DNA from: Candidatus Sumerlaeota bacterium | Lineage (GTDB): Bacteria > Sumerlaeota > Sumerlaeia > UBA8349 | Reading direction: 5' to 3' | Assembly: GCA_003501375.1 (NCBI GenBank) | Contig: DNPO01000439.1 | Location: forward strand, 8,409-17,807 | DNA: 9,399 bases | In this document: positions 1-6,280 of the stretch, piece after piece | Layout: every line of letters starts with the position of its first letter | Position numbering within the stretch: position 1 is the first letter of the stretch | Program-made: the position numbers and the translations under genes | The notes under the pieces: generated by a model | Databases searched by the model: none | Told to the model about the DNA's origin: nothing | The model's input: the letters and a program-made list of their open reading frames with translations, nothing else

Positions 1-861
1 GCCAGTTGCGAGATGCTCGATCAAGCCGTTCAGCAAACGACGGATTTCGCCGCCTCCCAGAATCTGATTACCGATACGCAAGCGGGTTCCATTAAGAAGA
101 CCTCCGCTGCCGCGGCAAAAACTGCCGAAGACATCACACCATCGCAAGAGTATTATATTGGTCGCTCCGTGGCTGCCACGATTCTCAGCCAGTACCGCGC
201 CATGAATAATGATACGCTGAACGACTACCTTAACACCATGGGCCAAACGTTGGCACTCGCATCCGAAAAACCCGAGACCTTCCGCGGGTACCGCTTCATG
301 GCGTTGGATTCGGACGAGATCAATGCTTTTGCCGCTCCGGGCGGATTTATTCTGGTGACGCGCGGGTTGATCCGTTGCTGTCCGAACGAGGACGCGTTGG
401 CGGCAGTGCTTGCGCATGAAATCGCGCACGTACAATACGGTCATGGTAAACGAGCCATTCAAAACGGCCGTTTAACAAACCTGTTTGGTGTCGCTGCTAC
501 AGAGGCAGCCAAGAATTTGGAAGATCAGCAACTGGCGCAACTAACCCAGGATTTTTCCGGAGCGGTCAATGACGTGGTGACTCAACTGGTGCGCAACGGT
601 TACTCGCAAAGTTGTGAGTTTCAGGCGGACAGGGGAGCGGTGGCTATTCTGAAGAAGATCGGATACGATCCCGAAGCGCTCCGCGTCATGCTGCAGAGCA
701 TGGATAAACGCCTGACACCTGGTGATGCGGGATTTGCCAAAACACATCCATCGCCGCAGGATCGTATTGCCAATATCCAGCCCCTGCTCGGTACTTCGCA
801 CACGCTGACCTCGCTGCCGGGACGGGACAAGCGTTTCCGTAGCGGTACTACGGGTGTGTAA
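1..861 (+). CDS. M48 family zinc metalloprotease, 5'-truncated by window edge
   Basis: Zinc-dependent endopeptidase of the M48 (Ste24/HtpX/BepA-like) superfamily, probably active on proteins at the cell envelope. The first in-window ATG is at 13, but the frame is open to base 1 and reads Ala-Ser-Cys-Glu just before it. The true start therefore lies outside, and Cys (bases 7-9) could be a lipobox cysteine, making this a lipoprotein. Counting from the ATG at 13, the HEIAH zinc motif is at residues 135-139, preceded by the family-typical NEDALAAVLA. The third ligand is probably Glu202 in CEFQADRGAV (ExxxD). The FAAPGGFILVTRGL strand and the C-terminal HPSPQDRI segment are also family-typical. 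No membrane segments are seen in the visible part, which favours a soluble periplasmic M48 (BepA/LoiP type) over multi-spanning HtpX. Envelope protein quality control is inference. Family assignment is firm; substrate is unknown. Confidence 0.9.
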   Translation, partial: ASCEMLDQAVQQTTDFAASQNLITDTQAGSIKKTSAAAAKTAEDITPSQEYYIGRSVAATILSQYRAMNNDTLNDYLNTMGQTLALASEKPETFRGYRFMALDSDEINAFAAPGGFILVTRGLIRCCPNEDALAAVLAHEIAHVQYGHGKRAIQNGRLTNLFGVAATEAAKNLEDQQLAQLTQDFSGAVNDVVTQLVRNGYSQSCEFQADRGAVAILKKIGYDPEALRVMLQSMDKRLTPGDAGFAKTHPSPQDRIANIQPLLGTSHTLTSLPGRDKRFRSGTTGV

Positions 862-1205
862 AAAAGGGTGAATTTTAAAACCGGTTTCACCACAGAGTCA
901 CAGAGGGCACGGAGAACACCAACAATCTTTGGTTTTGGTGTTCTCTGTGCCCTCTGTGACTCTGTGGTGAAGTGATTTTCCCTTTGGATTTGTGAGGAGA
1001 CACCCTCGATCTTTCAGAAAAATTTCCCTAATATGCTTGCTAACTGCCTCGCAATCAGTGTTGCACTAAAAAACTTGGCGGCTATGGGAAAAATTCCCTA
1101 CAGTCCCGAACAAAAAGCGTCGATGAAGCAAAAAGAAGTACGTGGATGGTTCAATTGTGGTAAACTGTAGGCGTGGTCCCTAATAAGGACAGGAGGATAT
1201 GAAAA
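862..1205. other. Intergenic region of 344 bases
   Basis: Non-coding gap between the M48 protease and the first small gene. It holds the long hairpin at 886-971 (separate entry), then about 230 bases with no firmly supported gene. The frame 976-1170 is open. From ATG 1033 it would give 45 residues ending in GWFNCGKL, without a Shine-Dalgarno, so it is not called as a gene. The 3' end carries the strong AGGAGG (1191-1196) of the next gene. Just upstream, GTCC (1177-1180) and GGAC (1187-1190) are a short inverted pair that could fold beside the ribosome site. I could not identify a convincing promoter. Confidence 0.6.
886..971. repeat. Long perfect-type inverted repeat (CACAGAG-rich hairpin)
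   Basis: Two 37-base arms, 886-922 and 935-971, are reverse complements except for one G:T position (911/946), around a 12-base loop. The arms contain repeated CACAGAG units. The element starts 25 bases after the protease stop. There is no strong T-run after the right arm, so a classical intrinsic terminator is not well supported. It more resembles a dispersed palindromic intergenic element (REP/MITE-like), and it may incidentally protect or end the protease transcript. Copy number in the genome cannot be judged from here. Confidence 0.85.
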
Positions 1206-1442
1206 ATGGCAAGCAATGAAATCGCAGGAGTTTCAGCCGTCAGTCAAGGATCAACCACTAGTCGCTATGCACAACAACTAACCGACGAACTGGCAAAAAA
1301 GGCCGCAGAGGCGCAGCAGCGTGCGGGGCGTGAAGAAGCGCTTGAAACCCAGAGTGCCAAGGCGGCGGAAGCCTCTGGCTCATCTGCCTCTTCGACCGAG
1401 CAGGGAGAGCAGCAGGAGTCAAGAATTAATCTGACGGCGTGA
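1206..1442 (+). CDS. Small protein, INLTA-tail family, charged member (78 aa)
   Basis: Not recognised with certainty. The start at 1206 is fixed by a perfect AGGAGG at 1191-1196, nine bases upstream. The product has no signal peptide or membrane segment. It opens with a Ser/Val-rich stretch (VSAVSQG, then SRYAQQ) and has a middle rich in Lys, Glu, Ala and Gln (about residues 26-55) that is probably a helix or coiled coil. It ends in a Ser-rich linker and the tail RINLTA. The N-terminal and C-terminal blocks recur in the small gene 157 bases downstream while the middles differ, so the two look like diverged paralogues. Overall layout and the Asn-containing tail weakly resemble YjfB-like 'putative motility proteins' (PF14070); that is inference. 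Good translation signal, codon use in keeping with its neighbours, and the paralogue argue for a real gene. Confidence 0.75.
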   Translation: MASNEIAGVSAVSQGSTTSRYAQQLTDELAKKAAEAQQRAGREEALETQSAKAAEASGSSASSTEQGEQQESRINLTA

Positions 1443-1453
1443 TCAACTCTTTT

Positions 1454-1483
1454 GCGGGAAGGTGTGGCGTGACACCTTCCCGC
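1454..1483. terminator. Strong hairpin between the two small genes
   Basis: A perfect 12-bp GC-rich stem (1454-1465 pairs with 1472-1483) closes a 6-base loop, 11 bases after the first small gene's stop. It is not followed by a T-run on the + strand, so termination is uncertain. It could instead be an RNA-processing or stability hairpin that sets different levels of the two small proteins. Confidence 0.45.
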
Positions 1484-1584
1484 GTCTGTGCTGCCCATTG
1501 CGCCCGTGCCCCTGTCGCGGAGTTTTTTATTGAACGGGAACGGTGTACCATGCGTTCGCGGTGCGGTGTGACTGTTGTTTTGTA

Positions 1585-1590
1585 AGGAGG
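1585..1590 (+). promoter_or_regulatory. Shine-Dalgarno deciding the start of the second small gene
   Basis: AAGGAGG (1584-1590) lies eight bases before the ATG at 1599. The earlier in-frame ATG at 1575 is upstream of this site and would add eight residues (MFCKEDRQ) that encode the Shine-Dalgarno itself. The 1599 start also lines the product up with the N-terminus of its paralogue. Confidence 0.8.
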
Positions 1591-1598
1591 ATCGCCAG

Positions 1599-1808
1599 AT
1601 GTCTATATCGGCAGTCAGTTCAGGTTTAAACATAGGCACTCGTTACGCGCAGCAGGCGTCTGTTGCAAGCGTTACAAACGCGTCCGATGCTCAAAAACTG
1701 CTGGGGTGTGAAGTCATGCAGTTGTTGGCGGGTGCCGCATCTGTTGCGGCGAATTCCGGAGTATCGGCTTCCTCCACAACGGGAATGCAGATCAACTTGA
1801 CCGCGTGA
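1599..1808 (+). CDS. Small protein, INLTA-tail family, hydrophobic member (69 aa)
   Basis: Start chosen at 1599 because of the AAGGAGG eight bases upstream. The product begins MSISAVSSG, has TRYAQQ at about residues 14-19, an Ala/Leu/Val-rich middle with a likely amphipathic helix (DAQKLLGCEVMQLLAGAA), then SASST and the tail MQINLTA. Both end blocks are shared with the small gene at 1206-1442, while the middle is unrelated in composition: apolar here, charged there. The pattern of Ser-rich start, Gln-Gln, one helix and a G-x-x-Asn-x-x-A tail resembles YjfB-like putative motility proteins (PF14070) more closely than the first copy does, but this is recall without an alignment. No signal peptide or clear membrane span. 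It sits 76 bases before the response regulator and may share its transcript. Confidence 0.75.
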   Translation: MSISAVSSGLNIGTRYAQQASVASVTNASDAQKLLGCEVMQLLAGAASVAANSGVSASSTTGMQINLTA

Positions 1809-1884
1809 TCCGTTTCCATAATAATTTTCCGCGCAGCAGTCGTAAGCGCGGCGCATCCTTGCCATCTCTTTTTCGGTTTTATTC

Positions 1885-3255
1885 ATGCCCCCCTCTCATG
1901 TAATCCTTATCGCCGATGACGAAAAAAACACCCGCGAAGGGTTGAGCCTCGCCCTCGAACGCCCCGATTGTGTGATTCTGACGGCGGCGCACGGGGGCGA
2001 AGCACTGGAAATTTTACGGACGCGTCCCGTTGACCTGCTCCTCACCGATATTCGCATGCCCGAAATGGATGGCAATCGCCTGATTGATGCCGCCCGCGAA
2101 GTTTCCCCCTCGACTGAAATTATCGTTCTAACCGGTCATGGCACGGTCGAAAATGCAGTGGAAGCCATGAAAAAGGGTGTGTTTGACTATTTACTCAAAC
2201 CTATCAGCCTGGATGAACTTGGGTTGTTAGTCGAACGTGTGTTGGAAAAGCGTGCTCTGCGTGAAGAAAACCAAGCGCTGCACGAGCAGTTGGAAGAACG
2301 TCATGGTTTTGAGCACATCATCGGCTCCTCCACACAAATGGATGCCGTTTTTCAACGCGTGCGTCAGGTTGCGCCCACCCGCGCCACGGTATTGATTCAT
2401 GGCGAAAGCGGCACGGGCAAGGAACTTATCGCCGGAGCAATTCACTACCATTCCCCCCGCAAAGAAAAGCGGTTCGTCAAAATCAACTGTGGCGCGCTTG
2501 CGCCCACCCTGTTGGAAAGCGAACTGTTTGGTCACGAGGCGGGTGCGTTTACCGATGCGCGGAAACAGAAAATCGGACGTTTTGAATTGGCCGATGGTGG
2601 CACGTTGTTTCTGGATGAGGTCACCGAAACCTCCCCGGACTTTCAGGTGAAGTTGCTGCGCGTTTTGCAGGAGCAGGAATTTGAACGTGTTGGTGGCTCG
2701 GACACAATCCATGTGGATGTGCGCGTCATTGCAGCCAGCAATCAGGACATTGAAAAATGCGTCCGCGAAGGACGCTTCCGCGAAGACCTTTATTATCGCC
2801 TGAATGTGGTACGGATGGAAATCCCCCCCTTGCGGGAGCGTCAAGGGGACATTCCTCTCTTGGTACAGGCATTTTTGAAGGAGTGCTGCGAGGCAAACGG
2901 TAAGCCGTTATTGAAAATTTCGCAAAAGACATTGGATGCTTTGGCCCGCTATCCCTGGCCGGGCAACGTGCGCCAACTGCGCAATGCAATCGAAGGAATG
3001 GTAGTCCTTTCTACCGCTCACGGACTTACCCCGCGTAACCTACCGCCGGAAATCCTTTCCGCCAGCAAACAACCCACTTTACAAATCAAAATTGGCGCAA
3101 CACTCGAAGACATGGAGCGGGAAATGATTCGCGCGACGCTGGCGCAAAATGGTGGCAATCGCGCAGCCACCGCGCGTTCGCTGGGAGTAGGCCGCAAAAC
3201 CCTTTACCGAAAATTGGAAGAGTATGGTTTAGAGAGTTCCGCCGAGGCGGAATAG
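1885..3255 (+). CDS. NtrC-family sigma-54-dependent response regulator
   Basis: 456-residue cytoplasmic transcription activator with the full three-domain layout. The receiver (about 5-120) has acid pocket Asp11/Asp12, phospho-acceptor Asp55 in LLLTDIRMPEMDG, Thr83 and Lys105. The AAA+ sigma-54 interaction domain (about 142-375) has Walker A GESGTGKE (173-180), loop-1 motif GAFTDA (220-225), Walker B GGTLFLDE ending at Asp244-Glu245, the FREDLYYRLNVV arginine-finger region and WPGNVRQLRN sensor 2. A Fis-type helix-turn-helix (GNRAATARSLGVGRKTLYRK) is near the C-terminus. It should remodel sigma-54 RNA polymerase once phosphorylated. No sensor kinase is adjacent, so it is an orphan in this window. 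The GAFTGA loop has Asp instead of the second Gly, a variant that also occurs in other family members. The start at 1885 lacks a clear Shine-Dalgarno; the receiver begins at once, so no longer start is needed. Target genes are unknown. Confidence 0.95.
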   Translation: MPPSHVILIADDEKNTREGLSLALERPDCVILTAAHGGEALEILRTRPVDLLLTDIRMPEMDGNRLIDAAREVSPSTEIIVLTGHGTVENAVEAMKKGVFDYLLKPISLDELGLLVERVLEKRALREENQALHEQLEERHGFEHIIGSSTQMDAVFQRVRQVAPTRATVLIHGESGTGKELIAGAIHYHSPRKEKRFVKINCGALAPTLLESELFGHEAGAFTDARKQKIGRFELADGGTLFLDEVTETSPDFQVKLLRVLQEQEFERVGGSDTIHVDVRVIAASNQDIEKCVREGRFREDLYYRLNVVRMEIPPLRERQGDIPLLVQAFLKECCEANGKPLLKISQKTLDALARYPWPGNVRQLRNAIEGMVVLSTAHGLTPRNLPPEILSASKQPTLQIKIGATLEDMEREMIRATLAQNGGNRAATARSLGVGRKTLYRKLEEYGLESSAEAE

Positions 3256-3396
3256 GAACGAACTGGGAGTGATGTTCGCCTGTGAATACTCTTGGAATGC
3301 AAGAATTCTCTAACAAAAACGATAATATAGTTGTTGTTTACGGCCAAGAAAAAATCTCGTCTCTTTTTCAATACTTCAGCCCCCGCGGTAAACTAC

Positions 3397-3678
3397 CAGG
3401 AACTCCTAAAAGTCCTGATGTTTTGCAGTCAGGGCCGCAGGCCCGCAGGCAAGTAGCCGGGGGTGGAGCGAAGCGGAACCCCCGGTCGAGATTGAAAGAT
3501 AATCAGCCCCGCGAGGGGCGCAGGCAGTAAACGCATTCTTGCCTACGCCCCTCGCGGGGCTGATTTTTTATTCCAGAAAACCGGGGGTTCCGCTGCGCTC
3601 ACCCCCGGCTACTTGCCTACGGGCCTCCGGCCCTGACTGCAAAACCGTTTTTGTCACTTGGACTTTGAGGAGTTCCTG
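3397..3678. repeat. Nested inverted repeat of about 282 bases
   Basis: The whole block folds back on itself in layers. The outermost arms 3397-3415 and 3660-3678 are 19 bases with one mismatch. Next come TTTTGCAGTCAGGGCC (3421-3436) against 3629-3644, then 3439-3466 against 3599-3626 with a single mismatch and a G:T pair. After that, a CCGGGGGT...ACCCCCGG module is present in both arms with a one-base indel. The innermost is a perfect 20-bp stem, 3501-3520 with 3546-3565. The asymmetric bits (for instance 3416-3420 against 3645-3659) show it has decayed slightly. No transposase or obvious target-site duplication is present, so it looks like a MITE/REP-type palindromic element or an assembly of stacked repeat modules. 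It lies directly upstream of the symporter. Confidence 0.85.
3501..3571 (+). terminator. Inner stem plus T-run, possible intrinsic terminator
   Basis: The perfect GC-rich 20-bp stem (3501-3520/3546-3565), extended by partial pairing toward a small loop, is followed on the + strand by GATTTTTTATT (3562-3571). In form this is a strong intrinsic terminator. It would stop transcripts coming from the response regulator 245 bases upstream, insulating the symporter. Being embedded in a larger repeat, the fit may be incidental. Confidence 0.45.
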
Positions 3679-3707
3679 CCCCTTTTGCCATTTCCCACTG
3701 TTTTTTG

Positions 3708-3723
3708 TGGATATTTGGATGCA
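3708..3723 (+). promoter_or_regulatory. Possible sigma-54 -24/-12 element before the symporter
   Basis: TGGATATTTGGATGCA carries the invariant GG (3709-3710) and GC (3721-3722) at exactly ten bases spacing, with TGCA matching the -12 half well. The -24 half matches only TGG of TGGCAC. Transcription would begin near 3734, about 50 bases before the ATG at 3784. A sigma-54 activator gene lies just upstream, which makes it more interesting, but GG-N10-GC alone is frequent by chance. Confidence 0.25.
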
Positions 3724-3768
3724 ATGTGGTCAATACTTCCCGCTGAGAAAGTTTTTGAGGATACATTT

Positions 3769-3775
3769 GAGGGAG
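3769..3775 (+). promoter_or_regulatory. Shine-Dalgarno deciding the symporter start
   Basis: GAGGGAG lies eight bases before the ATG at 3784. The reading frame is open further upstream (TTG at 3658), but that extension starts next to the inverted repeat, contains the putative promoter, and adds 42 residues with no counterpart in this transporter family. Confidence 0.65.
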
Positions 3776-3783
3776 AACCCAAC

Positions 3784-5223
3784 ATGGAAGCGTTTGCCAA
3801 TCTAATCACAGTAATCAATAATTTTCTCTGGGGGTGGCCACTGCTCGTTTTACTTTTTGGCACCCATATCTTTTTGACCATCCGTCTTCGGTTTATCCAG
3901 CGATACATCGGGACTGCTCTTAAACTTTCCGTAACCAAAGATAAACGGGCAACAGGCGACGTGAGCCAGTTCGGCGCTCTCACCACCGCGCTTGCCGCAA
4001 CTATCGGCACGGGAAATATTGTGGGTGTTGCAACGGCGATTTCCGTTGGCGGGCCGGGCGCGGTGCTGTGGATGTGGTTTACCGGCGTGTTCGGGATGGC
4101 GACCAAATACTCAGAGGCGCTTTTGGCGGTCAAGTACCGGGTGAAAACATCGGATGGTACCATGGCGGGTGGCGCCATGTATGTTTTGGAGCACGGCCTG
4201 AAGAACAAACCGCTTGCGCTGGCGTTTGCCTTGTTTGGCAGCATCGCGGCGTTTGGTATTGGCAATACGGTGCAGGCAAACTCTGTTTCTACCATGATAT
4301 TTGTTCAGTTTGGAACAGCCCCTTGGATCACCGGACTCGTCATGGCTATCTTTACCGGCATCGTCTTGCTGGGCGGGATCAAGTGGGTGGCACGCGTTTG
4401 CAATGTGTTTGTCCCCTTTATGGCTATCTTTTACATTCTCGGATGCCTGATCATGCTGGCTATGACCTATGCGACCATCCCTGCAACAATCGCCCTTATT
4501 TTGAAGGATGCGTTCACCGGACAGGCAGCGGTAGGCGGATTTGCTGGTTCCACGGTTTTGATGGCGGCACGCTATGGGGTTGCGCGCGGGCTTTTCTCCA
4601 ACGAATCGGGCATGGGTAGCGCACCTATTCTCGCAGCAGCAGCGCAGACCAGAAACTCCGTCCGGCAGGCGTTGGTTTCGTCAACTGGCACCTTCTGGGA
4701 TACCGTGATTATCTGCGCAATCACCGGCATAACGATCGTGAACACAGGGGTTTGGAACAAGGGATTGGACGGAGCCGAATTGACCCATACGGCTTTTGGG
4801 ACGCTGGGTAAGATCGGTCCAATCGTGCTTTCCGGCGGGCTTTTGACCTTCGTGTTTTCCACGATTCTCGGCTGGTACTACTACGGGGAGAAGTGCATTG
4901 AATATCTCTTTGGAACCAAGAAGGTTGTGCTGCCCTACAAGGTGCTGTACACGGTTATGGTCTACGTTGGCGCGGTGATGTCTCTGTCGCTGGTGTGGAA
5001 ACTGGCGGACTTGTTCAATGGGTTAATGGCTATCCCCAACCTGATCGCGTTGCTTGCGCTAAGCGGCGTCATTGTCAAGGAAACCAAGGAGTATCTCTGG
5101 GATAATAACTTGGATAAGATATCTGAGGAAAATATTATCATACAAGGTTCCAGCGAGCAGCAGCCAGAGAATGGTCTTGATGGAATTATCGAAGTGCCAG
5201 TGGCGGATGCTTTGGATGAATAA
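3784..5223 (+). CDS. Sodium:alanine (amino-acid) symporter, AGCS family
   Basis: Inner-membrane secondary transporter of the alanine/glycine:cation symporter family (TC 2.A.25). It imports a small neutral amino acid, usually alanine or glycine, with Na+. With the start at 3784 it has 479 residues, the usual family length, and begins MEAFANLITVINNFLWG like its relatives. Signature blocks are SQFGALTTALAATIGTGNIV (61-80), the following GGPGAVLWMWFTGVFGMATK with EALLAVKYR, RGLFSNESGMGSAPI in the middle, and YGEKCIEYLFG near the end. About ten or eleven hydrophobic spans are apparent, and a hydrophilic acidic tail follows the last one. A Shine-Dalgarno (3769-3775) supports this start. The gene stands alone, preceded by the large inverted repeat and a possible -24/-12 promoter, and converges with the glycosyltransferase operon. 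Exact substrate (alanine, glycine, serine or glutamine) cannot be read from the sequence. Confidence 0.95.
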   Translation: MEAFANLITVINNFLWGWPLLVLLFGTHIFLTIRLRFIQRYIGTALKLSVTKDKRATGDVSQFGALTTALAATIGTGNIVGVATAISVGGPGAVLWMWFTGVFGMATKYSEALLAVKYRVKTSDGTMAGGAMYVLEHGLKNKPLALAFALFGSIAAFGIGNTVQANSVSTMIFVQFGTAPWITGLVMAIFTGIVLLGGIKWVARVCNVFVPFMAIFYILGCLIMLAMTYATIPATIALILKDAFTGQAAVGGFAGSTVLMAARYGVARGLFSNESGMGSAPILAAAAQTRNSVRQALVSSTGTFWDTVIICAITGITIVNTGVWNKGLDGAELTHTAFGTLGKIGPIVLSGGLLTFVFSTILGWYYYGEKCIEYLFGTKKVVLPYKVLYTVMVYVGAVMSLSLVWKLADLFNGLMAIPNLIALLALSGVIVKETKEYLWDNNLDKISEENIIIQGSSEQQPENGLDGIIEVPVADALDE

Positions 5224-5256
5224 GCGCTGATCTAAAAATAACGCTCGGGGCATGCT

Positions 5257-5279
5257 TGAAAAATGACAGTGTCAGTCAT
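5257..5279 (-). terminator. Weak hairpin with T-run after the deacetylase gene
   Basis: Read on the - strand, ATGAC (5279-5275) pairs with GTCAT (5267-5263) around a 7-base loop and is followed by a short T-run (5262-5259). It overlaps the deacetylase stop codon. The five-pair AT-containing stem is weak, so this is only a possible terminator for the - strand operon in the 55-base convergent gap. Confidence 0.25.
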
Positions 5280-6280
5280 CACTGGCACAGCACATGCAGC
5301 CACCCCATTTTATTGAAAAACGAGCAGCCACTTTCAAACTTGATAAACAATTGTCCGGGGGCACCGAGCGAGGACAGGGGAAGAGAAATTTCTCGTGATC
5401 CCGTCAGAGGAAGTGTTGCAGTGCAAACTTTTTTGTCAGCGGACACGCCGATTAAATGAAGACGTGTGCCTCCCCAGCGTTCCGGGATTTTTGACTGGAT
5501 ACGAACGTGCAATTGATCCCCCTGTATCGATACCATTTGCACAGGCCAGGAACTTTGTGCAGGCAAGGTAACAGGGGACTCGTGCAAATAATTTTCTTCC
5601 TCAGCGGCAAAGCGCAAAAACCGCTGGGGTTTGAAAACCAATTGGGAGACGTAACATTCAATAGCGCGGCGTTTGGTGGCGCATTCCTCTGGGGTAAGCG
5701 TCAAGGCCACTGGCTGCCCGGATACTTTTTCCCGCTTGGATTGGTGGATCAGATAGGCATAAACGTCCGGCGCAGAAAAGGGTAAATCCGTCCCCAGCGC
5801 TAAACGCGCCAACACAGCCAAAGCGCTATGGTCAGGGTGCGCATCCTGCAATGCGGGAAGAAAAAGCCGGGTGGGGCGAAATCGCACAATGCTCTCACGA
5901 AGAGCAGATATCGCTTGGGCGGAATCCGTCAGCAAATGCGAAGTGCCGCTTTGATCGTGCCATTCCAGGAATTCTACTTGTCTATCGGGGCCGGTTTTAA
6001 AACCCAAAACATCCAGAGTTCGCCAAGTCTCTTCTCGTCGGAGTCCTGCGTAGCGCTCCGCCGCTTCGTCACTCCATACAAACGGGGTGCGTTCAAACAA
6101 GGCCTGTCCCCACGGGTTTTTATCCCCGCGCGTGGCGAACAGAATACAAACGGCTGCGCCCGTTTGGCATGCGCGTTGGATCAGCCCGCCCGTTCCCAAG
6201 GTTTCATCATCGGGATGGGGCGCTAAAATCCAAATTCGGTCGTGAGTGCTCAGTGGGGCAATGGGTTGCATGGCATTCAT
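5279..6280 (-). CDS. PIG-L/LmbE-family N-deacetylase
   Basis: Zinc-dependent deacetylase of the PIG-L/LmbE superfamily, which removes N-acetyl groups from GlcNAc-type sugars (GlcNAc-PI, MshB and BshB types). With the start at 6280 it has 333 residues. The N-terminus gives the metal-site motif APHPDDE (His22, Asp24-Asp25) and the second signature HPDH at 148-151, supplying the other zinc histidine. The ATKRRAIECYVSQL segment is also typical. The last ~85 residues look beta-rich and are extra to the minimal domain. The start is chosen because its ATG overlaps the TGA of the preceding gene (ATGA, 6280-6277), implying translational coupling; no independent Shine-Dalgarno is evident. No signal peptide, so cytoplasmic action is expected. 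As last gene of a glycosyltransferase operon it probably trims an amino sugar in the same product; which one is unknown. The frame stays open upstream through the end of the preceding gene. Confidence 0.9.
   Translation of the reverse strand: MNAMQPIAPLSTHDRIWILAPHPDDETLGTGGLIQRACQTGAAVCILFATRGDKNPWGQALFERTPFVWSDEAAERYAGLRREETWRTLDVLGFKTGPDRQVEFLEWHDQSGTSHLLTDSAQAISALRESIVRFRPTRLFLPALQDAHPDHSALAVLARLALGTDLPFSAPDVYAYLIHQSKREKVSGQPVALTLTPEECATKRRAIECYVSQLVFKPQRFLRFAAEEENYLHESPVTLPAQSSWPVQMVSIQGDQLHVRIQSKIPERWGGTRLHLIGVSADKKVCTATLPLTGSREISLPLSSLGAPGQLFIKFESGCSFFNKMGWLHVLCQ

Larger units (their letters stand above)
3256..3783. other. Intergenic region of 528 bases
   Basis: Gap between the response regulator and the symporter. 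Bases 3256-3396 show nothing I can name beyond a short TCTTG/CAAGA inverted pair (3289-3303). Bases 3397-3678 form a large nested inverted repeat (separate entry). Bases 3679-3783 hold a possible -24/-12 promoter and the symporter's Shine-Dalgarno. Open frames running through the repeat arms have no family resemblance and no ribosome site, and are taken as artefacts of the palindrome. Confidence 0.7.

Noticed and set aside
1206..1808. Small gene pair as RiPP precursor peptides
   Set aside because: Both ends are conserved rather than only a leader, there is no Cys/Ser/Thr core pattern, and no maturase, protease or exporter is adjacent.
2227..2844. 205-codon open frame on the - strand inside the response regulator
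   Set aside because: It is antisense to a gene with every motif of the NtrC family, resembles no family, and lacks a ribosome site.
3397..3678. Inverted repeat as an insertion sequence or CRISPR
   Set aside because: There is no transposase and no regularly spaced direct repeats; it is a palindrome only.
3282..3805. Two + strand open frames of 82 and 88 codons across the large inverted repeat
   Set aside because: They translate the two arms of the palindrome, have no Shine-Dalgarno, and their composition follows the repeat rather than any protein family.
3654..4295. 213-codon open frame on the - strand inside the symporter
   Set aside because: Antisense to the conserved AGCS core; Pro/Ser/Thr-rich composition typical of shadow translation of a membrane protein gene.
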